Assembly (NCBI GenBank): GCA_951799445.1
Contig: OX637288.1
Coordinates: forward strand, 27,941,288-28,005,287
From: Pseudisothecium myosuroides
Taxonomy: Eukaryota > Streptophyta > Bryopsida > Hypnales > Lembophyllaceae
Direction: 5' to 3'
Length of the DNA: 64,000 bases
The notes under the pieces were generated by a model. That model was not told where the DNA came from. It searched no databases and saw only the letters and a list, made by a program, of their open reading frames with translations. Position numbers and translations under genes: made by a program. Each line of letters begins with the position of its first letter. The stretch's first letter is position 1. Shown here piece after piece: positions 1 to 13,177 of the stretch.

Positions 1-1891
1 TTTTCTTTTTGTAGAATATATTTTTAGCCTCCCAATTTGACATTGAAATTTTAAAACTTTTGCAATATTTATAAGCTAATTACTTGAATTGAAGTTCATA
101 CACACCATAGCCAAATAATAAAATCTTTCTCCGAAATATCTTTACATAGATGATAACCCTAATTTAAAAAATTTTAGAAAAATCAAGAAGAGAAACAAAG
201 GAGTATAAAAGTATTCATACTGATAATATACACATTTTTGAAAAATAATAATTGTCCCCAATAGATGATAGAAATGAAGTTGTTGTAGGTCAAGTTAGTG
301 GCAGGTGTTTTTGACTGAATAGTCACACCATGCGCTAATTTAAAGTTGATTTCTAAAACTAATTAATAAAAATTCAAAGTGGACCACATCGAAGGAATTG
401 AGATTCATATTCTTAACTAAAACTAAAAATCTTAACACCCTGAAATAAAAATTGCATTCCAGGCAATGAACTCACAAATGTAATCACCAAGACTTAACTT
501 AGATGCCAAAACATTCAAGAAAAATCTAACCATAAATATCATTCTAGATTAGCTATAGATACAAACCAGCACGGCTTGTGTCATTGCCATCACAATTGCA
601 GCCGAACCCTAGCTTAAATTTCACTTAATTGACAATTTTATCTATTTTCTATTATACTTGGCCACAAAAACACTTCAAAAATCAATTCAATAATTAAAAT
701 CCAACACGTTCAAATCTTGAGAAACCACCTTTGTACTCCTCCCCTTCTCGAGGGCTTTATTTCAACACCAAGAACACAGTTATTGGGGATCTATGGCAGC
801 ATCTCAAAGCAGACAAACCGCTAGAAAACTAGACAAGAACTCCAAAATAATACATACGGTAAACCTGAACATACTGTAGACAACTGACTTACAAACATTT
901 ACATAAATCGCAAAGTACACTCTTAATCAGTAGATCTCGAAACCATTCACAGGAGTGCAACATGCTTCGCAGATCAAAGTCCATCGCCAGTCCCGTTACT
1001 CCTCAAGCAGCAACTGAAAAAAAAAATCCCTCCATTAGTTAGTTCACAAAACCACATCATTTCAAAGTCCATGAAATAGAAAAGCAAAGACAATTCTGGT
1101 GCAGTAAGATCAGTCACTACTGTAATCCTGCAAAACACACCCTAAATCTGGAAACCTTTCTTCATGAGGCCTAAAACAACCCCAACATGATTCTCGAGAA
1201 AATACTGACTGTTTGGAAACTTTCCATTCAAAATTTTCCTATTTCAAGAAAATAATCTCCAAAAAATTGGCAGTTCGAAATGTAATACAATTTATCCGAA
1301 ATTGATAAAAGTACTCTGGATTCATCCACAGTGATAAAATATCGATATCAACAGATTTGGCTCTTGTGTCCAAAATGATATCTCCACAACGCTATACATC
1401 TCCCAATGAAAGCAAACTCCTCCATATGTTTTAAATGCTCACAATGATGTCAACAGCATCCTCTCCTTCAGAAACAGAACTCATACTCAGCTATAAAATG
1501 CAAACAATTGCAACTGGATCAAAGCCATCAGGGAATCATTCAAGGGACCTGGACACTTGTACCCAAAGTGATCTCTCCACAACTCTAAACATCTCCCAAT
1601 GAAACCAACTTCTACACATGTTAAAAGTCTTAAAGAGATGCACATTAGTATCCTCTCCTTTAGAACCAAAAATCACACTGAGCAATAAATTGCAAACAAT
1701 CGCAACTGGATAAAAACACCAGGGAAATCATCAGGAAACCATAAGGGACCTAACTGGTACCGAATTGACTACCGAAAAGTGAACAGTCAAATGAGAAGAT
1801 GATGTCAAGAATGAAGACACAAAATATAAAAAAGAGTGAATATTTATAAGAAGGGAGTAACAGAGTATGTATATCTCTGCCAAGTGAAGGT
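1..1891. other. intergenic, 3' side of the cystatin gene
   Basis: AT-rich DNA downstream of the minus-strand cystatin. The part next to the gene (about 1780-1891) probably holds its 3' UTR. No ORF with family resemblance was seen; the only clear structure is the ~192-bp direct repeat at 1370-1755. Confidence 0.5.
1370..1755. repeat. two-copy tandem repeat, ~192-bp unit
   Basis: Two imperfect direct copies lie head to tail. The block with tctccacaac, catctcccaatgaaa, cctctcctt and gcaaactggat-like segments recurs at an offset of 192-193 bp (tctccacaac at 1381 and 1574; ctctcctt at 1461 and 1653), each copy ending near a gggacct. It lies downstream of the cystatin stop codon. Confidence 0.8.
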
Positions 1892-2757
1892 TCACCCACC
1901 TTCTTTGGGCTTGAACTCCTGCAACTTCTTAAAGTTTTCCCATGGCTTAACCCACACCTGCGCCTCGTATTGACTGGGCTTACTCGCCTCCTCCGCCTCG
2001 ATCACCAAATGGTACATGGTTCCCTGCACCACCTGCGTGTGGGCAGAGATCACCTTGGAGAACGATAACTTCTTTGCCGGCACATCTTGTACGCTATTCT
2101 GTAGAAACACCACACAAAATACCATACCAATCAATAAGACGATCCGAAAACTCAAAACCAATTTGAATTGAAGCTTCTTCAATGTGTCAAAAACAAAAGA
2201 ATAAAGAAGATCAATCTGAGACACACACACAAATTGTACACTGTGTCTACCGACAATTTCTGAATAACGTATAACGAGAAAGGATCACAGCAGCAACCTA
2301 CAAATGTAGATTAACGCTTCCCAAACCCTAAATTCAAACCCCTGTAATCTATCCCCCAAACTCCAAACCCGTGAAAATTCAAAACAAGAAACCCCACCCA
2401 AATCAAACCAAGCCAAGCCAAGCCAAGCCAAGCCAAGCCAATTATGATCTTATTTGAACTAACCAAGATATTGCAACAATATCTCACTGCCTTTCTCGCA
2501 ACATATCACAACAATATCACAACAATATCTAAAAACAAAACACGTTCTTTCAACAGGAATACATGCACCATAACCAATTACTGATCAAATCAACATATCC
2601 CCAAAAATCTTCACATCACATAAACCACCATAATCGTGCAACCCCAAATTACCTGATTGCTATTGTTGTGCTCAGACACGGCGAACTTCGCCAATTCATC
2701 GATCTCCAGACTGTTGCTGTGCAGATCCACAGGCCTCTTTCCTCCGCACAACGCCAT
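1892..2757 (-). CDS. phytocystatin (cysteine proteinase inhibitor), two exons
   Basis: A small inhibitor of papain-type and legumain-type cysteine proteases. In plants such proteins act in the endomembrane system and apoplast, in protein turnover and defence. Exon 1 is 2757-2653 (35 codons), followed by a GT-AG intron 2652-2099 in phase 0; exon 2 is 2098-1892 (68 codons plus TGA). The product is 103 residues, the usual size of a single-domain phytocystatin. Visible motifs in order: an N-terminal GG (residues 5-6), the plant signature LAKFAV (22-27), the reactive-site loop QVVQG (57-61) and the second hairpin PW (87-88). No signal peptide is evident from this ATG. The start gives a MALCGG N-terminus just before the conserved block. 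The upstream in-frame extension (to 2883) is treated as 5' UTR. All inhibitory motifs are intact, so the gene looks functional. Confidence 0.92.
2408..2440. repeat. CCAAG pentanucleotide microsatellite
   Basis: About six and a half units of ccaag in the cystatin intron, followed within 90 bp by several caacaatat(c) repeats. Confidence 0.85.
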
Positions 2758-4315
2758 GATGACCGAAAGAAAGACTAAAGAATTCGAATTCTCGCACGCA
2801 GAACAACAAAACGCGTCTTTGCAAATACCGATGAAATCTCTCAACAAAAACTGAGTTCTTATAGTTATGAAGGCTCCCAACAAGCTTGAAGATGGATTTC
2901 AATGGGTCGGTGGCATTGAAATGGAGAAGGGCTGGAAGGAGGACAAGGGGCCGTGTCGGTCAGGTCATCGCCGTGGATGCCACGGGAACCACGGGAACCA
3001 CGGGAACTGTGTTCTCGAAGTTCGGGAACCGCGTGCTCGGTCCGCGGTCACTTTGTTATCGGTCCCTGACTCCCTGTTATCGGTCCCTGCAGGAGTCAGC
3101 CATTCTGTAATATCACCAGATTTTGATGCATTTTCTTGGGCCACATGCTTATCATAACATTTTCTACCGTAGGCTAACCCATGCAAGTAAGGTGTCTCGG
3201 GTGAATAGTGGCGTTGAGACACGTGTTGCTTGTGGGTACTACTTGCTGACTTTGGCTGAAAGGGAAAGAAGTTTTGCATTGATAAAAGCTATAAGGTGGG
3301 TACAGTAGAACCTGTCTTAATGTATAGAGTTGGGTCTATGCACTAAGAGAGGTTTATGCAGTTGGAGAGTTTTTGTCAGAACTTTGGCTAACGTGGCTTC
3401 TCACTATGGGGCCTCCAACTACTGTTCACAAATATCACGACCTTTCTTGCACATGCACTAAGACAGTGTGCACTAAGACAGATTCTACTGTACCTCCAAA
3501 ACCACCACTTTTTGCTATTGAGACTATATTGAATAGTGAAATTAGGTTGCCCCACACTAGTTTCTCCACACTCAACACTATATCACGATGTACAGTTACT
3601 TTAGAAGGATGCAGTAAACTAAGAACTATGTGTATGGCGTGGGTTGGTGCACTCTAAGAACTATGTGTATGGCATGGGTTGGTGCACTGATTTGTGGCTT
3701 GGGATTAGAATTTGGCATGTGCGTCCATCTGGACAAGCATTAGTCATGAGTTAACTTCTCTAGGATAAGGCAACCTAATTGTTAAGGCAACCCAATTTCA
3801 CTATTTAGTATAGTTACTATTATTAGACTGGTCAAATTTTCATATATTCTTGTTGGCAAATGAAAGGAGGTTCCAACGCACATGAGAATGTGACATTTGG
3901 ATACTCTATGCAAAAGTTATTAAGGAACAAAGTTTGGTTCTAAAATGGTTTCTTGCACTAGGTACATAATTGATTTTGAAAATGTACATAGAGTGAAGAT
4001 TTAGGTTTAGGGTTAGTAGCACATTTGGAGGTACCTACCTTATGTAGTTTGAGGGTGATCATAATTGAAAAGGCCGTGTTTGCACTAAGGTAACTACACC
4101 TAAAATTGTCCAAATAAGCTTTGTGGCATAACCAATATACTCTAGAAAATGAACAACAATTTTTGGATAGTGTTAAAGGACTATAAATCAAAATGCAAGT
4201 GGTTTCATAATTTTTGGAAGCATTGTGAATTAGTTACAAATTTTCAAAGATGCAAGGTGTAAGAGGCCTTTAGTATCATGTAGGTGATGCCAAAATCTAT
4301 TTGATGTACTGTTTG
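2758..4315. other. cystatin upstream region and spacer
   Basis: The first ~350 bp upstream of the minus-strand cystatin is GC-richer and should contain its promoter and 5' UTR. It includes three copies of the 9-mer ccacgggaa (2980-3007) and a twice-repeated gttatcggtccctg (about 3055-3090). A 35-bp exact-but-one tandem duplication, ctaagaactatgtg..., lies at 3619-3688. No further gene was recognised. Confidence 0.5.
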
Positions 4316-5214
4316 TTAACCCTTAAAAGACCAAGGCCCTTTTTTTTGCTAAAAAACACTCAAAACTGCCATTTCTAATGCAAAGAGTAAAAAACTTTGA
4401 AGTTTTTTTTTTGCACACCTAACCGTAGGAGCTTACACCTAACTAATATAAAAATTTGTGGAAAAAATTTCAAAAATTTTGACCACACAGATTGCAAGAG
4501 ATTTGTGTTGAAAGTGAAGAAATCAAGTTTTTTTGCACCTAACCTTGCATGATTAAATTGTTTAACTTTGAACCTTCTTAACTTAAATTTTTTGCACTAT
4601 AGAGTTTAGAGGCTTGAATCTTTATGGTGGGGAATTGAGTTGAGAGTCTAAGAAAAAAAATTCAAAAAAAGCTTAATTTTTATTCTTAAAGAAACTATTA
4701 AATAGAAGTAGGTATAAGATAGAAGGAAAATCTAAATTATTAATATCTCTAAATGAAATTAAAACACACTAATCCCAATGGTGAGATTGTTCTAGCAAGC
4801 AAACTAAACCATGTGATTTTTTTTTTTAAATTATGAAAATTCAATTCAAAAGCAAATCCAAAGCATTATTTCTCAAGAAATTGCTATAATTGCCTCAAAA
4901 CAAGATTGTCCATAACTTTTGCATCACTTATCCAAATGAAATAAATCAAAAAATTTCATGTAGACAAAAATGTAATCTAGGGGGGGAGAATTTAATTCAA
5001 ATTTTAGTAAATTTTTTTGTTGCCTGGTCTCCCTTGTTTTAAGCTTATTTTGGCATACCTTTTGTTCTAAGGCACCAATTATAGTTTTATGAAGCTAATC
5101 AATTTTTCTATCTTCAAAGAAAGTTTCAAAAAATAATGACAAAAATTGGCACCGTAGGTACCTGCCCAAAATCCAATTTATCTCCTAAGGGGACAATGGT
5201 CCTTTAGGGGTTAA
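4316..5214 (+). mobile_element. TTAA-flanked short TIR element, copy A
   Basis: A non-coding 891-bp element (4320-5210) with ends CCCTTAAAAGACCAAGG and GGACAATGGTCCTTTAGGGG, bounded by TTAA at 4316-4319 and 5211-5214. The interior shares blocks with copies B, C and E: aaacactcaaaactgcc near the left end, ctaaccgtagg, and aatcccaatggtgagattgt in the right half. TTAA duplication with CCC...GGG ends is the hallmark of the piggyBac superfamily. No transposase is encoded, so mobilisation would be in trans. The superfamily assignment is inference from the ends alone. Confidence 0.8.
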
Positions 5215-8200
5215 GAAATGACACTAATAATATCAAAACATGTCATGAAGAAGAAGTTAAATCAAAAGAACGTGTACCCAAAATCGACCACTTGTAAGGT
5301 TGTCACCTCCATAATACTACGGTGGAAACACCCAAAACCGTCAATATTAAGCAGTTCAACATAGTTGGAGGCACCTTTTCCTAATAATAATAATTTTTAG
5401 TATTGGCATGTGAAAATCATGAATATTAAAAAAAAATAGATTTTTCGGATGTGGTATATAATTTCTATGATTTTTCAAAGTGCCAACTCTCTAGACCATT
5501 GAAATTGTCACATAGGTGAACCCTACACCAAAATATGGAAACATCAAATGTCAATGAATCAAAATTAAGTATGTGTCCTTCAAATGTGTCAGCAAGTCAA
5601 AGCTAAGCATTTCAAGGACACATTAATGGGAAGTCTAGGGACAGATTTAGTGACAATCTAAGATACATGAATGGAAACAAGGACACTAATGGGTGTTTCT
5701 ACCTTATAAATAGAACAATTTATTATAAATGACTGTCAATTCCACCTTACACTTGTCTTTCCAATGCTCATCATTTTGAGTATCCTCATTATTTAATTTT
5801 CCTTCTAAAGTAGGGGTCAACATTCACAACGGGTTGATTGTGATTTGTGGTTATTTTACTGGTACATGACACATGCCTTGGGATGTAAAGTGCAGTTGTT
5901 GGTTGTTGATGGGTGTTGTGCGGGTGTGCCATTAGAAGAAGAATCAGGCCTGAAGAAGGCAACGAGTTCTCGGATATTGGGAAAAGCTGGCCAAACCTAA
6001 AAAAAATAAAAAAAATAAAGCAAAATACAAGGCTTGAATTGCGAGGGAGATTTTAATTAAATAATTAAAATTTTAAAAAATAAATTAATGTTAAAATTAA
6101 TTTGAAATTATAAAAGTCTAAAATCTAACGTGGTCTAGAAACTGCCGTATTAGATTATATATATATAATTATTAAAAAATTAATTAATTGTTCATTTGTT
6201 TAAAAAAAAAATTTAATTAGATAATATTTTGGCTAGCACTATACTGGTTCAAAGCTTAGGGAACATCCTTGAAGTGACCTCCGCGGACTCCTTTTCATTC
6301 TAATGAATGAAAAAAGTGGCCCTATTTTGGGCAATGAGTAGGCCTTGAAATTTTAGGTTCCAACGGCCATGTACACATACACAGAAGACATTCAACCTTG
6401 CATTGGATTAGTTAATTGTACCAAAATAAATTTTCTAGTGCCTAAGCAATGTTCATTGTTTTGTAAAATAAAAATTGGGGTCAGTTGCATACATGAATTT
6501 GCATGCATTTTAAAGTGAGTTTATTCATACAAATTGAATGTTTTATAAACAAAGCTTACATTTATTGAGTAGAAAAATCAAATTGAAAATTGACTGTAGT
6601 ATGAAGAGTTTGGAACCTCAAATACAAAAAAATTCTTCTTGGTTTGCTTAGCGACATTGTATTTTGAGTTTTTTCTCATTAATAATGCTATTAAAAAATA
6701 TTAAAAAAAAATAGGGACATTGCAAAGGACTCATTCAAGTAAACAAAATTTTATGTTCCAATTGTCACACATTTTGCATGAATGCATACATTTTTGTATG
6801 TGGACAAGGTCAACATTGCAATTGTATGTTGCTTCTTGTAGAAGTTTAGATTTAAAAAACTAAAATTAGAAAATGAGTTCAATTGCCTTTAACCATTTAT
6901 CTTAGAGAATTTTTTTGTTTTGTCAAATAATGTTATGATGGAAAATTTAAAGAAGAAACTGTAATCATGTTGTTGGATATTATTAAGAAATTGTTTTTAG
7001 TCACAAAAATATTGTAATATGAATAAAATATATTTTAAAGTTATTAATAAAAGTAATTTTGGAGATTTACATCATTCAAGTAATACTCAACTAGTTTGAA
7101 AAATTTAGAAAGATGCAAAATGCATCTCTTAGAGACCAAGGAACAATATGTATTCTTTCCAATGTCAAAAAATAGACTTCAGAGCCCTTAGGGGTTTTAT
7201 ATTAGGAATTTTTTTAGGAATATTCAAAAACAATTTTGATTATTCATTTATAAATAACAAAGACTTCATATACAAATCCATATATTCAAGTTAGTATTAT
7301 CTAATTTCCAAATCTTCTTATCATTGAACTTCTTAAAAACTAAGATAAGTCATTCTTTATTTTTTAAATAAAAAGATAAAAAAACAAACCATTTTAAAAA
7401 CTTAAGCACATCATTGGAGACCATTTCAATCCTCAAAGTTAATTTTATATTACATCTAGATTAAGACAAGGAGGTTTGGATGGTTGCGTGAAAAACATTA
7501 TTATTTTTTGCCATATCTCATGGAGAATTATTTTTTGTCCATAATTTGCAAGTAGTATAGTTCTAAAGCGTATGAGTAAGTTATACATAACTATTTTGCA
7601 CCTTGAATTAAATGATTACTTTGGAGTATACCGATATTCTATTCAAAAAATGTTGTTTATGAACAACTCCGGATAGGATGTTAAAATTCACTATTTTAGA
7701 AATTTTGATACAATATTTGGTCCCCTCCCCCAAATTTAAATCTAAAATAAGACGTGTGGGCCCTTGAGAATCACCTACAAAATCATGTATTGGAAAAATT
7801 TGGATGTATTGTAGAGATTAGATTTTGTTTTACTAAATAGTTTTTATCACTAAAGTATTGAAGATAATAGGTGCTTTCTTAGTAACATTAGCATTGAAAT
7901 AGGAGATGTTTATGAAATAGAAATTGTTTTATTAACATTTATTAGTATTTATTTTTAAATAACAAAAACAACTATAAATTAAAAGATATAGTCTACTTGG
8001 AAAATACTTGTGATTTAAACCTAATGTCTAGATCTTTTTTTATTCCTACATAGAAATCTTCGATTAAGTCCAATGATACAAAAGTGGATATGTAAAAAAG
8101 ACTCTTGTTTTCTAGGCAATCAAGACCATCCTCATAAAAAATACCTTTTAGGATTCCTTTTATATTTCAATTTTCACAATTTTCTTAAAAAAACCCTCTA

Positions 8201-9330
8201 TATCAATGTAAATATTACTTGCCAGTATAACAATCTTACATTTACGATTGACTTGTTTCAATTCTATTTTAGAATTATTAATAATTTAATTCCCCTTCCA
8301 TCTTGTACCTACTTCTCATTAATAGTTTTTTTAAGATGAAAATTATTTATTTGTTTTTTTGAAATTTTTTTTTTAGAATTTCAAATCAAATCACAGTACA
8401 AAGATTTAAACCTCAAAACTCTGAAGTGCAAAAATTGAAAACTCAAATAAAATAAGGGAATTCAAAGTTTGAAAATTCAATAAAATAAAGTGTAAAATAA
8501 TATTTTTTTTAAATTTGAGCACTAATATCTTACAACCAAGGCTTTTTTTTCATTTTTTAAGAAGTGCCAAAGTGGCGATTTAAAATGTTATAGTGGTGCT
8601 CCAATTTTCAACATTCATCCACATATTGGATAGAAAATATCACATTAGCACATATCACATGCCTATAATATGGTTTTCATCAAAAAATTGGCGATTTCAT
8701 CCAAGATTTTTTTAAATTTGAAGTTTATTTGGTGACTTCATCCAAGTTTTGGGGATTTTTTTTGGCATTTTTTAGCTAGATTATTTTTCATGGTGCAACC
8801 TGACACCAAAAAGCCCCCCATAAAAGCCCTGCTTACAACAAACGTGGTCAAAGTGTTTGAAATTTTTTTGCACACATTTGCATGCAAGTCTAATGCAAGA
8901 TGCAATGCAAAATGCTAAAGTTGAATATGCAAAAATTATCCAATTTTTGGACCAACAATTGCATTCTTCTTCAGCATCCTTTTTACTAGGTTAAGATAAC
9001 ATCTCTTACAACAACATTCTAGAAAAACATGTTACACTCTTATTTATTGCAATACACTTGAACACATTGCCGGAAGAAGCAGTACTGTAGTCCAAACAGA
9101 CAATGGACCAAAAAAATTAAGTACACTTCAGAGCACTTGTAAGACTTCCACTAATATATACCAAGCACACCAAAAGATTCCAAACACAAAAATGAGAGGA
9201 GAGGGTATCATAGAATACAAGGATCAAAATTGAAAAAGAATTGGGAGACAATATGGGGACCTAATTGGGCACTCTCATGCGTGCGTGCATGCACTTGCAT
9301 CAATGAACTAACCACTTGAATTCAAATTTG
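5215..9330. other. long AT-rich spacer
   Basis: No supported gene. Poly-A and poly-T tracts are frequent. A stretch at about 6129-6355 resembles 20650-20870 (acgtggtc-aagaaa-tgccg, then ggaaca, then ggccct and aggcct blocks) and is probably an old dispersed repeat. A perfect palindrome attcaaatttgaat lies at 9319-9332. Confidence 0.45.
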
Positions 9331-9635
9331 AATTTAAAGTCCAAAGCCTACAACCTCGGAGGAAGCTCCGTCAATCACCTCGCAGTCATGAAATCTTTGG
9401 ACACTGTGAACTTTGCGTTGCTTGCTCGCCATGAAGATGGCCACGATTGTGTTGGGAAGCAACGCCTTCTTCATCATCTTGGAGGGATTAGGGTTTGGCT
9501 GCTGCATCTTCACAGGTTCTTGCAAGGACAAAATCTTTAACAGCGAGAAACCAAAGGCAAAGCAATCGATGTTCGGGTGAGACGATGATGGGCGAATGAT
9601 ACTCGGGGCGCCATGTACAGTACCCATGCAAAATT

Positions 9636-10200
9636 TCAAATCCTAGTGAAGAAATTTAAGTTTGAGTCCATCTCAAAGGGAGCTATTTTTTCTCCGATTT
9701 TGTACCCTAGTAGCTGTGGATACCAAGTCAAAACGGAGCCCACCTGCTTTAGCTCGATGCCCAGGCCTTGGATGAAGCGGACATTGGGAATCAAGTCAAT
9801 AGCAACGCTAGAATGCAACACCTGCGGGTACTTCTGAATCAGAACATAGAGAGAGTTTCTGGTCAACTTTAGGGTTTGAAGATAACGCAAAACAAGGCAT
9901 AGTTTTTCCTCATACTACACCCGATCATGACCAGGAAGTCGTTGATGTCCTTAATGGTCAGCCCAATTACGTTATGTAGATAATCGAGGAGTTCTCTCAT
10001 TATACCCTTCACTTTTGGCAACTCCAAATCTCACAAGGCAACTATGTCGATCCCTTGTGACTGCAAATACTCCATCATGCTGGGTTTGTCTGAACCATCT
10101 TCTGGCTTGCTCGGCAAGCTCTGCAGATGATGAATAGCTTCGATAGTTGGAACCGAATGCCTTCATCCTCCATAATCCCAACTGCAGTGAGAAAATATAG
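9636..10200 (-). pseudogene. mTERF-family fragment, most like plastid mTERF4 (BSM/RUG2)
   Basis: mTERF proteins are organellar nucleic-acid binders made of ~30-residue helical repeats; mTERF4 acts in plastid RNA splicing and ribosome maturation. Read from high to low coordinates, one frame gives a repeat with MMEYLQSQGIDIVAL, an in-frame TGA near 10031, then LELPKVKGIMRELLDYLHN and GLTIKDINDF, ending in GCSMRKN. A frameshift near 9900 follows, and a second frame continues with YVLIQKYPQVLHSSVAIDLI and VLTWYPQLLGYKI. The alternating LDYL, YPQVL and LGYKI pattern is diagnostic of mTERF. Only about five repeats remain, no start or terminus is present, and the two lesions make it non-coding. The mTERF4 assignment rests on remembered family wording and is less certain than the family call. 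Confidence 0.72.
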
Positions 10201-10677
10201 AATTTAGTTAGCTCAAATATGACATACCAAATCCCTATTCTTTGACATAGGCATCCAAATACATTTGTCGTCACATCATCAACCTAGACTCTCCAATAAT
10301 GAATCCAATGACGAGATTTACCATACGTGAAATAGCTCTCTCCAAACTTCTCACTATTCATTTTGATCAATACAAATCAGGCATGATTAGCATATGCCGT
10401 CCATCCAGTAGATCAGTTACACGCATTACCGATTCTGCTATAGAATTCGCAAATTATGGGCATTCCACAATTTTCCTCAAATTCTATTCTCGTTCATCTG
10501 ATTCTAATTGTTGGCCAACGTTGCAACTACTGACAATTTAAGCCTATGTAGGAAGGACAACAGTTCCAAAATAACTATTTTAGTCTAGGATCTGAAAATC
10601 TGCAAGATACTATTGGGGCATTAAAAAAATACAAAACAACTTGTATTGTCATTCTAAGATTCACAAGCATAGGTCTA

Positions 10678-10911
<234 letters not shown>

Positions 10912-11178
10912 TCAAAACAGCATTTGAAAAGATCTCTAAACCCTAAACAAAGAGAAAGGCTCAATGTCCTAAGTTAATACAAGTCGAGAAATCAATTCCT
11001 TGTAGGATTAAAGGAGAAATTCCAAACTTACACTTGGAAGAATCGTGATGTGTAACCTTATGTCATGAGATAACCGTGCGCAACGTCATTAATTAGTGAT
11101 CAAATAACATGCTTAGAGGATAACTTTACCACACTGCAGAAAATCACTACTTTTTTTTTGTTGAAATAGTTGACCTAC

Positions 11179-11427
11179 CAGAAACCTTTCCGCGCTGCCG
11201 TACGCATTGATAATGGACGTGTAAGCAATCACATTCATCTTGGTCCCGGCCTTGATCATCTCGTCTAATATAGCTTCAGCCCTTTCCACCATTCCTAGCT
11301 TTCCATACCCGTCAATTAACGCACTGTAAGTATGTTCGTTGGACGATACTCCCTTCACGCGCATCATCACGTATGTGGAATCCATCCTCTCCAATAGCTC
11401 TGCCTTTCTATAGCGTTGATTAATGCA
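11179..11427 (-). pseudogene. pentatricopeptide-repeat (PPR) gene fragment
   Basis: PPR proteins bind organellar RNA through 35-residue helical hairpins. The segment opens after a plausible acceptor (tgtttgcag). It contains one full P-type repeat, NEHTYSALIDGYGKLGMVER followed by AEAILDEMIKAG, and most of a second, VIAYTSIINAYGSAERF, and it ends at a GTAGGT donor-like site. The first codons read ALINA in one frame and RKAELLERMDSTY in another, so a one-base frameshift sits near 11412. Only about two and a half of the usual ten or more repeats are present. Confidence 0.75.
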
Positions 11428-12234
11428 CTGCAAACAGATATAACATCAATATTACGTAACGCCTCCCTTCAGATGGTCACTAGAGGCTGTAGACAATTGC
11501 TGATTAACCTGAAACGAAAAAGCTGTCACAGAGTTACCTATAGGGTTTAGGCTATCTTACACACTCAGCACTTTCATGTTAAAGGACTTGCACGCATGAA
11601 ACCTACCTTGTAATCAAGTAAGCTCCCAGATGCTGTCAAATTCCAAATTATCAACTCTGCTGCCGCGTACTGCAATCACACTGTAGGAGATCTAAAAATG
11701 CAGGAAGGGCCATCAATGTATCCCCAAGAACCTTGGCATGTGTGGTCACCCATTGAGATCGACGAATGTCGTTCGCAAGCACAACTGAACCAAAAATGTT
11801 GCCATTGCAACAATTGCCATCAAACTTTCGAAATCCTAATCCTGGCGCAGATTCTCTAACCTTTGCAAGCGCCACACTACAACTTCCTCAATAATTTTTC
11901 TATTCTCAACAGCTCCCCCCCTTCGAAAATATAACGAAACCCTAAAAGCTCATTCGGCCACAGAGAGAGACAGAGAGACAAGAGATCATCTCCTTGTTTG
12001 CTCAGAACGACATAATGATTAATCACCACCGTGGAAATAAACACTGCAAATTCTTCCATAATTCTTGAATCTCAAACGAAAAATCAATTCTTGTTCACAA
12101 TCTTCGACACACTCAACATTTCGAAAACCCTAAGACCTCGTTCGACCAGCCAAAGAGATTGAGAGAGAGAAAAAAAGAAGATGCTCTCCTTGATTGGATT
12201 GGTCAGCTCAGAATGACTAATCAATGCAACCTCC
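11428..12234 (-). other. unassigned gene-like remnants and a degenerate duplication
   Basis: GC-richer DNA in the fragment cluster. Minus-strand frames between 11875 and 11610 show protein-like stretches (THAKVLGDTLMALPAFLDLL, then in a shifted frame AAELIIWNLTASGSLLDYKV) that I could not assign to a family. The 11880-12060 and 12060-12232 blocks are diverged duplicates of each other, sharing the order tcaaca, ttcgaaaa, ccctaa, tcgttcg-cca, a gaga tract, then ctccttg and ctcagaa-gac-taat. A third partial copy lies at 14100-14200. Confidence 0.4.
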
Positions 12235-13177
12235 TTAACCCCTAAAGGCCCAAGGCCTTTTTTCTGCCAAAAAACACTTAAAACTGCCATTTCTATAGGA
12301 AGGAGTAAAAAAAATTGAATTTTTTTTTTTGCACATCTAACTGTAGGATCTTACACCTAACTAGTATGAAAATGTGTGGAAAAAATTTCAGAATTTTTTA
12401 CCGCTCAGATTGCAAGATATCTGCGTTTAAAGTGGACAAAACAAGTATTTCAGCACATTGCGGGACTAGATTTTTTTACTTTAAACATTTTTAACTTAAA
12501 ATTTTTGCACTACAAAGTTTTGAGCTTCAAATCTTTATAGTAGAGAATTGAGGTGAGAGTCTAGAGGAAAAAAAATATTCAAAAAAATTTAATTATCATG
12601 CCTAAAAAATTTATTAAGTAGAAGTAGGTACGAGAGAGAGAAGGAAAATCTAAAATATTAATATATTTTAGATGGAATTAAAATACACTAATCCCAATGG
12701 TGAGATTGTTCTAGCAAGTAAACTAAACCATGAGAATTTTTTTTTTTGAAAAATTGCAAAAATAGCATTCAAAAATGCATCCTACAAGTTATTTTTTTCA
12801 AGAAGATGCTCTAACCGCCCGAAAAACAAGAATGTCCATAACTTTCTCAAAACAAATCCAAATGAAATGAATCAAAGCTTTCCAGATAGACAAAAATATA
12901 ATCTATGAGAAAAAATATATTTTAAAAAAAAAAATCAAAATTTTGCCAAATTTTGTTTGCTGCCCAGACTGCCCAGTTATGAAAAAAAAGTAACATATTT
13001 GGCCATAACTTTTTACTCCTATTTCCAAATGTGCTGAAATTTAGTGCATATGAAAGATATTCCTTGCACCCACCTTTTATTAAAATTTCAGCTTAAAATA
13101 TGGAAATCTCTAGTCACACGTACCTGCCCAAAATTTCTATACATCCAAAAAATGCATGCCGGTGCTTTAGGGGTTAA
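12235..13177 (+). mobile_element. TTAA-flanked short TIR element, copy B
   Basis: A 935-bp non-coding element (12239-13173) starting CCCCTAAAGGCCCAAGGCC and ending GGTGCTTTAGGGG, between TTAA at 12235-12238 and 13174-13177. The interior is collinear with copies A and C, including cacctaactagtatgaaaa and aatcccaatggtgagattgt. The right end lacks the ggacaatggtcc block of copies A and C. The same TTAA that closes it opens copy C. Confidence 0.82.

Noticed and set aside
4316..5214. Interstitial telomere sequence (CCCTAAA)
   Set aside because: The CCCCTAAAG motif occurs once per element end and is never tandem, so it belongs to the terminal inverted repeat.
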